This document shows positions 58,501 to 64,000 of a stretch of 64,000 nucleotides of DNA, piece by piece; the first letter of the stretch is position 1, and every line of letters begins with the position of its first letter. The stretch lies in the NCBI GenBank assembly GCA_946406115.1, contig OX291544.1, forward strand, positions 23,329,521-23,393,520, read 5' to 3'. The notes under the pieces were generated by a model, which did not search any database, was not told where the DNA came from, and saw nothing but the letters and a program-made list of their open reading frames with translations. Source of the DNA: Apoda limacodes (lineage: Eukaryota > Arthropoda > Insecta > Lepidoptera > Limacodidae). The translations under genes were made by a program, and so were the position numbers.

Positions 58501-61500
58501 GTCTATACTTACCATGCTTTGTTTTTAGCCAGTTTTGTTTGTTTAAAATTAACAAAGATACTTCATGTCAAGGTAAAATTAGAGGTTACCCAGCAACACT
58601 CGTGTACAACGTGCCCACTTGCCTAACTGAGTAAATAAAACAATGCAAACGACAGATATTTATCAGTCTAGCTCGACCAGTGTAAATTAGTAGCTATTAT
58701 TCTTATTTATTGTAGTATATACCTATTCGGAGATACAAGATTTTCGCAGAGTCTGATTGATAGGATAATAAGTAGTTAAAATTGGTTCGGTAGATTGTTT
58801 CTCATACAAAATAGATTCTTAATCCATCCATAATCTTCTATATTCCGTGAACACTTATGTATTTTGATTTTTAAAATAAGAACACAAAATTAAGTCCTCG
58901 TGGTTTAATTCAGTCCGCCAGACTCCGGAATAAGTAGGTACCTAAATAAAGTGCCATGCGGACACTTAGGTTAACCAATAAAAAGTGCACATACAAGTAA
59001 ATGTTTCTGGAGAATCGGTAAAGATCATAATTTTAATCTTAATTACGTATTTACTTGAAATAAGGCCACTCACTACAGGGATGTTAAACGTCGTCTGTGG
59101 AATGAATGCGCAGGCGGGCTAAAATTACTGAATTTACCGCCAAATTATTGTATCGCCCACTTTTAAACGGAAATTCTACCAAATAATATCTACTAAAAAG
59201 TACTCATCGGTCCGAATATACCAAAGTATTTCTCGCAGAGAACTTTCACTATTTGCAATAAGGTCTGTTTTTTGTCTGGATTTGTTGTAAATTAAATGTA
59301 ATGACGCAACGCCATGACTGACAGGCGTTTCCTTTCTTCGTTTGCAGACTTGGATTTTGCTTACTACATCCAATCCTATAATTAAACAAAAATACTGTGT
59401 GTTGTGTTAGCCCTAAATTATTGTACTTTTACATACAATATAATTGTTGTAATTGTGTCAGAGACCAAATTAATAATTATTGTATATTATTATTGTATGT
59501 TATTATTGTATATCTAACATCCCTGGGCCACAGTTCCTTTCACTATTGTGATTGTATACGTGTTTGTCTGATTAAGTATGACTCATTTCAGCAGCTCGTC
59601 GAGAATCAGGAAATGTGGATAGTCCCAGTAACTGTTGTTGAATGCTTATCAATAGCGTTTCAATGATAAAACAAGCTATATCTTAATAGGTACTGAAATG
59701 ATAATAGCTTCGTAGGTAATATTTAAATTCAGATTTATTAGTTTGCGTAGTACTAAAATTAGTTATTTTAAGTAGTTTACCTACATATTTATACATTATC
59801 ACAGTGTAGGTAATATACGCCGAAAATAAACAATGTAGATAGTTTAGGAAGCTCGCTCTGGCATTTTCATGTTTTTAAATTTGTAGCATTATAGGCTAGC
59901 CAAATTCAATCCTACATCGAAATGAATGATTATAAAAACTGCTGCAAACTTGTATAAATATTTGTCAAGACATTTTGTGTGTTAAGTCATCAAATAAAAT
60001 CTCTTGTACGCGAGTCGAGATATTCAAGGTCACAAAAACTGGTTTTTTGTAAATACCTTGTTTTCTATGATCAAATGAGTTTTGAACTTTAGTGACAAGC
60101 AAAAGAGCATTCTCTACAACTTTCCTTAAGTAATCTTTCATACACTCAGCCGTTTTAGAGATAGAGCGCGAAGTGGGAAGCGCAATCGTATGTTAGTATG
60201 AAAGAAAACCTAAAGTCAATCTTAGGACTGATTGTTGCAGCGAAGCAAATCCTTCATAACCCCCTTTCTTCCCTTTCTCTCACCTCTTAATAAACACAGA
60301 CCAAACACATGAACTGCGGCTAAAGTACCTAGGTATATAAGAAATATTTATGGGTTGAAACGACTCACGCGCCACCTGTCACACGTAGAATAAAAGTACT
60401 TATTTGAAAACCTTCCGTGACGTGTGCTCACTAAACATCACAATCGGATAAATAGCTTAGAAATACAAACACACATTAATTTTACATATATAGATAATAT
60501 AATTTGTTAATTAGTAATTTTTACTCATTAATTTTAATAAATAAGCTTTTTTCAAAAAACAACCGGCTCCAAAAAGCCGGTTACATAGGTAAAAATAATT
60601 TTACCTTTTTAGTCCTCCTTACCTCAGGAACGTACTCTTTCGAATAAAACAAGAATTTTTGGAATCTTTTAAAGTCGGTTCAAAATTTAACAATAGTAAA
60701 TAAATAACATAAATCCCTATATCAAACGTAAACTATTATAAAAACTGCAAATTCGGAAACGGCTGCACAATAATAACATTGTCTCTGAAAACTCAAATTT
60801 GAAGTTTCTAGCTGAAAAATGGCTGTAATAGAAAAATACATAATCCCCTTATCAAACGTAAACTGCTAACTGCTGTGAAAACTGCAAATCCGAAAACGGC
60901 TGCATAATTACACTGTCTCTGAACTCTGAAGAATATTAATTTGAAGTTTCTAGCTGTAACAATGGCTGTAAATGCTGTAATAGTAAATTACATAAACCCC
61001 TTTATTAAACTTTTAACGTCATTATGAAATTCCGGATATGCCTAGACCATTAAACCGTCTCTGAAGACAAAATAAAAACAATTCAGTCGGACATTTTAGA
61101 GAAAAATGGTATGTCTAACAGACACATCTATCGCAAAGCAAAAAGCGTCTCCGTTTCGTCTTTTCTAACCTAATTAATAAATAAATATATATTTAGTTAT
61201 TGATTTTAATACTACTTTACTATATTTAGCGTCAATTTCCTACAATCGGTATAAGTAAGTACTTACAACAAATAAATCATAGCCACCTTCAGGCGCGATA
61301 TAATGTTCGATATTTATTGCCACATTTTTGAGAATTATTAGGAAATAAATTGCATTTTGGAAGATTTTAATCATTAAAAAATCTATTCTATATTAAAGTG
61401 TGGGCAGGAAAAATAAATACAGTTTTCGTATTTAACGGTTTTAGATAACCTTGTTAAAACTGTGTTCGAGTCTGACTCGCAAATTTTTACCGGTTAGTAA

Positions 61501-62349
61501 AAATGTTTCTGATTTTGCAAAAAAAAGTAAGCAATTTAAAATCTACACAAGTATATACAGGACAATACATAAAATACTATTGAATTTGCAGGTAAAGTAC
61601 TTAGGGCGGATACTGACCTAAATTTCTAAATAAAAATATGGGACTATAAACGAAACTGTGTCAATAGGTAGGAAATCAATTTGGTAGTCGGCACCTGAAA
61701 TTCGGGGCAAGATCTGATTTTCATAGCAATTTCAATCTGTCAATATGTATCAGTCACGCAAGCTTAGGGAGTAGGCACCTACCTATTTAATTAGGTTAAA
61801 ATCCAAATTTGCGAACGTAAATCAGCCTGCAGCAGTTCATCGAGGGACATAGGCCTTTGCAATGAACGCCACTACACTCGGTCCTCCACCTTGCTTATCT
61901 AGCCGCTACCGGCTATGGCCATCGCTCCATTCATTATAGGGCGACCCATGGTGCACCTCAGTAAGTGCGTAGTCACCATTTTAAAACTTAACACGTCTCT
62001 CCTTACGCGGCGGCTATTGGTTCTGCGATAGATATATAATTATGACCTGCCCATTGCCACTTCAGCTTACTAATTTTGTGGATAATATAATCTAAACACA
62101 TATTTATCCTCATTTCAGATATTGTTCTGCACACTAAACACCCACAAAATAGACATGAAGAAATTACTCGGAGGGCAAATAGGATTAGAAGACTTTATAT
62201 TTGCACACAGAAAAGGTCGGCCTAAAGAAATAGAAATAGTAAAGACTGAAGACTCCCTAGGTCTAACCATTACAGACAATGGTTCAGGTTACGCCTTCAT
62301 CAAGAGGATAAAGGACGGCTCAATAGTTTCTAGGATATCACATATAGAG
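46283..62349 (+). CDS. kermit: GIPC PDZ-domain scaffold (kermit), first two coding exons, 3'-partial
   Basis: GIPC proteins link cargo receptors to myosin VI on endocytic vesicles. In flies, kermit also interacts with planar polarity components. Exons seen: 46283-46510 and 62119-62349, both phase 0, giving 153 residues. Exon 1 has a KKK/proline-rich N-terminus ([20 protein letters not shown]) and begins the GH1 domain ([24 protein letters not shown]). Exon 2 continues with [20 protein letters not shown] and GLEDFIFAH, then starts the PDZ domain ([20 protein letters not shown]) with the carboxylate-binding loop LGLTI. The rest of PDZ and the GH2 domain lie beyond the right edge. I chose the ATG at 46283 over the in-frame ATG at 46220 because homology begins at MSLFKKK. 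Confidence 0.94.
47824..48054. mobile_element. 231-bp MITE
   Basis: 27-bp terminal inverted repeats with four mismatches: GGGCTGAAACACATAGCCGC... at the left and GGGTCGATACACATAACCGC... inverted at the right. GC-rich ends, no coding capacity. Confidence 0.75.
48591..49320. mobile_element. 730-bp fold-back element with 190-bp TIRs and 8-bp TSD
   Basis: Arms 48591-48780 and 49131-49320 are inverted copies with few differences. They start CCTCTAGTAGCAGTAGTCCG and, inverted, CCTCTTGTAGCAGTAGTCCG. GTTTGTTG flanks both ends (48583-48590, 49321-49328). Each arm contains smaller palindromes built from ATAGTTCGGT/ACCGAACTAT and CCGGTT/AACCGG words. The 350-bp AT-rich centre has no ORF. Confidence 0.9.
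50235..50522 (-). repeat. CGAGCTTTGCTCG lepidopteran repeat
   Basis: Ends with the palindrome CGAGCAAAGCTCGG after an A-run. Contains ACAATAGATGGCGTT twice (50450, 50489) and TCCAACGATTTTCATGAAAT. A relative covers about 54885-55220. Confidence 0.6.
51012..51057 (-). mobile_element. Jockey-like LINE tail fragment
   Basis: The minus strand contains GTATGGAGTTCTTCAAGAAA and GAAGTTATTAGATTTT, as in the tails at 3650 and 52540. Confidence 0.55.
52441..52680 (+). mobile_element. Jockey-like LINE tail, copy 2
   Basis: Matches 3560-3812 nearly end to end: TACAGTGCGGTATTAGAGAA, AAGGTTTTCTCTAAGGACTA, AAGAAAGAAGTTATTAGATT, CAGGCGGA and TTTGCCACCTAAGTGGTA. Confidence 0.75.
52733..52803 (-). mobile_element. 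same LINE tail, inverted 3' end
   Basis: A T-run (52733-52750), then TACCATTCAGGTGGCAAACA and GGTCCGCCTGATGGTAAGC, the complement of the 3' end of the family at 52600-52680. Tail-to-tail with the preceding copy. Confidence 0.75.
53133..53763 (-). repeat. CCGGCCAAGTGCGAGTTGGA repeat, copy 2
   Basis: Second near full-length copy (see 43066). Carries a 13-G run at 53390-53402 absent from copy 1. Confidence 0.8.
56900..56995 (+). mobile_element. RTE-type LINE tail fragment
   Basis: GGCCGTGCCCCAACAGTGGG, then GACGTATGAAACTGATGA and an ATTGATTGATT run, as in RTE 3' ends. Confidence 0.5.
57055..57294. mobile_element. MITE copy 2 (family of 35277)
   Basis: Shares CCTAGGCAGATCGTCAAGTA, TAAGTCATGTATGTTGGGTT, TTTCATATAATAATCTGTTC and GCCTAGGCGCC with copy 1. 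The left outer end is lost; the right ends CTGCGACATA. Confidence 0.7.
58085..58262. repeat. TTTATTA low-complexity tract
   Basis: Irregular run of TTTATT, ATTATT and ATTAATT words, almost free of G and C. Confidence 0.7.
60705..61115 (+). repeat. degenerate three-unit tandem repeat, about 130-150 bp
   Basis: Units begin ACATAAATCCC, ACATAATCCCC and ACATAAACCCC, continue with TATCAAACGTAAACT, then AACTGCAAAT-CGGAAACGG, GTCTCTGAA and AATTTGAAGTTTCTAGCTG, and close with ATGGCTGTAAT. The third is the most diverged. Confidence 0.7.
61820..62060 (-). mobile_element. RTE-clade LINE fragment immediately upstream of GIPC exon 2
   Basis: The minus strand contains AAGCTGAAGTGGCAATGGGC (KLKWQWAG), then a diverged coding end and TTTGCAAAGGCCTATGTCCC, the usual RTE 3' sequence. 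Ends about 60 bp before the exon 2 acceptor. Confidence 0.75.
62119..62349 (+). CDS. kermit: GIPC/kermit exon 2
   Basis: Acceptor CATTTCAG, donor GTGAGT, 77 codons. Covers the second half of GH1 and the start of [13 protein letters not shown] joins to PPED of exon 1 exactly as vertebrate [12 protein letters not shown] does. Confidence 0.95.
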
Positions 62350-64000
62350 GTGAGTAAAGTATTTGTGCTAATAATTCAAACTTAGTAGATTCCTAACAGC
62401 CTGGAATACTCGGGTCTCACGTTCTCGGGGACAAAATGTATGGAAGTACATATGGCCTTTCGATACCTTCCGAGGACTCCAAACTTTTCGATATTACCTT
62501 CTAGAGGACTTACTACCTCTTTTCATTTTGCAATTCGACGATTATGCCGTTCAAATTCCATCGCGCGAAGTAAAATGTTAGTGTGTCATCAACAATGACC
62601 TTCTTAGAAAGTCATTGGTCATCAATGATAGATAGTGTATATGTATATTAATATATCATATATAATAGAAGCAGGTAGCACAGAATTTATAACATTCTAG
62701 AATATTTTATTGGCATTAGCGGCCCTGTATAGTTCTGACATCGTTATAAATAACAAGGTATGCCTGCCTGTTTCATACTGTCGCCACACCAAAACGTGTT
62801 CACATCGAAATAAGCTAGAAGAACTCACTCCAAATCAGTGACGCGAAGTTCTTCACTATTGCTATCTCGTTTTAACACTGTTTCTGGTGGACATATTTTA
62901 AGCCTTTTTGCAGCAGTAATGGTTGCATCAGCAAACTGCATAGTCCGTTCAGAAAAAAAAAGATCTTTAATAAGATAGGTACGACTTATAAAAAAAATGG
63001 TCAAGATCATGTTGGGCCATGCTTAGACCGAGCGTAGCCGTTATTAGTAACCTACATTATTTAAACCCGAAACTAAGCATAAATTAGTCAGCTATATCTT
63101 GGCAACTAAGTATTAGACTCTAGAACAGGCTTTCCTAACCGTTACGATAGGTAACTAAAATTTAATTTATAACTACGATGTTTAATTGTCGTGGGGTCCG
63201 TGCAAAGGTCGAAGTTGCAGGTTTATATTCATTATGTTGCAGGATTACTGACTTGTTATCAAACTATGTAGGTACTTGAAAAATATTTCAAAGGTCTGAT
63301 ATGGATCCAGGATCAATAAAATATCTGCGTGTAAAGCCAAATATTGTCAAACTTTGCTTGACTGTTACAAACTTGATTATTGCAAATACGCCTATGTAGT
63401 TACTTGTTATTAATGATAACATTAAATCGTTATATTGAATTATTCATTGTCTCATTATGTTCATTGATAATTTGTTTTGAAATTAAAACACGATGAAACA
63501 GTATAAACTTCCGCAGTTGACTCAAGGATAAAAGATAAACTACATTATAGGTACTAGGTACAGCAGAGGTTAGGTATGTCTTCTTGAGTAGGACCATGCA
63601 GGACACATGAAAGTAGGAGAGCTTACAAAGTTGATTTTAAGCTAAAAACTTCTTCGCGACGAATAGTAAGGTGTGAAATTTTGAAATATAAGCAAGTAAG
63701 GACACCGTTTCTTTTTTCCATGGTCTTATAGATGTACAGATAGTGCCGGGAAGGACTTGATGATAATTATTTAATGTCAGATTCCCGGATCTTATCAGGA
63801 AGCAATTATATGTGCTGCAATGAAAGCGCACGTAGCATTGCTCTGAATAGCCGGTAGGTCGTGTAACTTAAGACATTCCAATGCTGAAAAGATTTGTGTC
63901 GACGGACGAGATGCTGGATTGAGAAAGACTATACCGTCCTCCCCTGTGTATTGATATTGTTTGATTGACGAATATGTATAGGAATACTAAACCAATTATT
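62350..64000. other. kermit: GIPC intron 2 (incomplete)
   Basis: AT-rich sequence to the window edge. A 61-codon minus-strand ORF (62825-63010) with a charged C-terminal part is the only coding-like stretch; no third GIPC exon is visible. Confidence 0.7.

Larger units (their letters stand above)
46511..62118 (+). other. kermit: GIPC intron 1 (15.6 kb), repeat-filled
   Basis: No gene is evident on either strand. Listed separately: a MITE at 47824, the 730-bp fold-back element at 48591, LINE tails near 51012 and 52441-52803, a 630-bp lepidopteran repeat at 53133, a MITE copy at 57055, a degenerate tandem repeat at 60705 and an RTE fragment at 61820. The rest is AT-rich sequence in which I see nothing. 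Confidence 0.8.

Noticed and set aside
62825..63010. 61-codon minus-strand ORF as a gene or third GIPC exon
   Set aside because: Wrong strand for GIPC and no recognisable motif; short enough to be chance or transposon debris.

Overview
The window is insect nuclear DNA, almost certainly from a lepidopteran. The evidence is intron-split genes with GT-AG junctions, AT-rich introns, and many degraded repeats of kinds common in moth and butterfly genomes: RTE- and Jockey-like LINE tails, tRNA- and 5S-derived SINEs, TIR elements, and the repeat family that starts with CCGGCCAAGTGCGAGTTGGA. No operon, CRISPR array or prokaryotic feature is present.

Layout. (1) 589-13681, plus strand: thirteen exons encoding the middle and C-terminal part (703 residues) of a FAM120A homologue (constitutive coactivator of PPAR-gamma-like). 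The N-terminal XPG-like part lies left of the window. An AT-rich stretch of about 4.9 kb follows and is probably its long 3'UTR, ending at an AATAAA at 18579. (2) 18615-18833, minus strand: a SWI5 homologue, convergent with FAM120A. (3) 18834-26468: a gene-free repeat graveyard. (4) 26470-27796, minus strand: GPN2 and PSMG3, with one base between the PSMG3 stop and the GPN2 start. This looks like a dicistronic transcription unit. (5) 27797-33369: decayed LINE and Tc1/mariner-like pieces, plus one unrecognised frameshifted coding-like fragment. (6) 33370-38395, plus strand: ribosomal protein RpL37, with an ATG-only first coding exon and a 4.6 kb second intron. (7) 38396-46282: repeats, then the kermit/GIPC promoter. 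(8) 46283-62349, plus strand: the first two coding exons of GIPC (kermit), separated by a 15.6 kb repeat-filled intron. The gene runs off the right edge.

The genes are housekeeping or scaffold genes and do not form one pathway. PSMG3 (20S proteasome assembly) and GPN2 (RNA polymerase assembly and import) are both factors for building large complexes and appear to be physically coupled.

The observations most worth checking are the PSMG3/GPN2 junction, a 730-bp fold-back element with 190-bp arms and an 8-bp target duplication, a perfect 53-bp inverted repeat inside a FAM120A intron, three 5S-rRNA-like SINE relics, and stop codons that overlap or touch AATAAA in three genes. All exon boundaries and homology calls were read by eye. 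No search or alignment was run.
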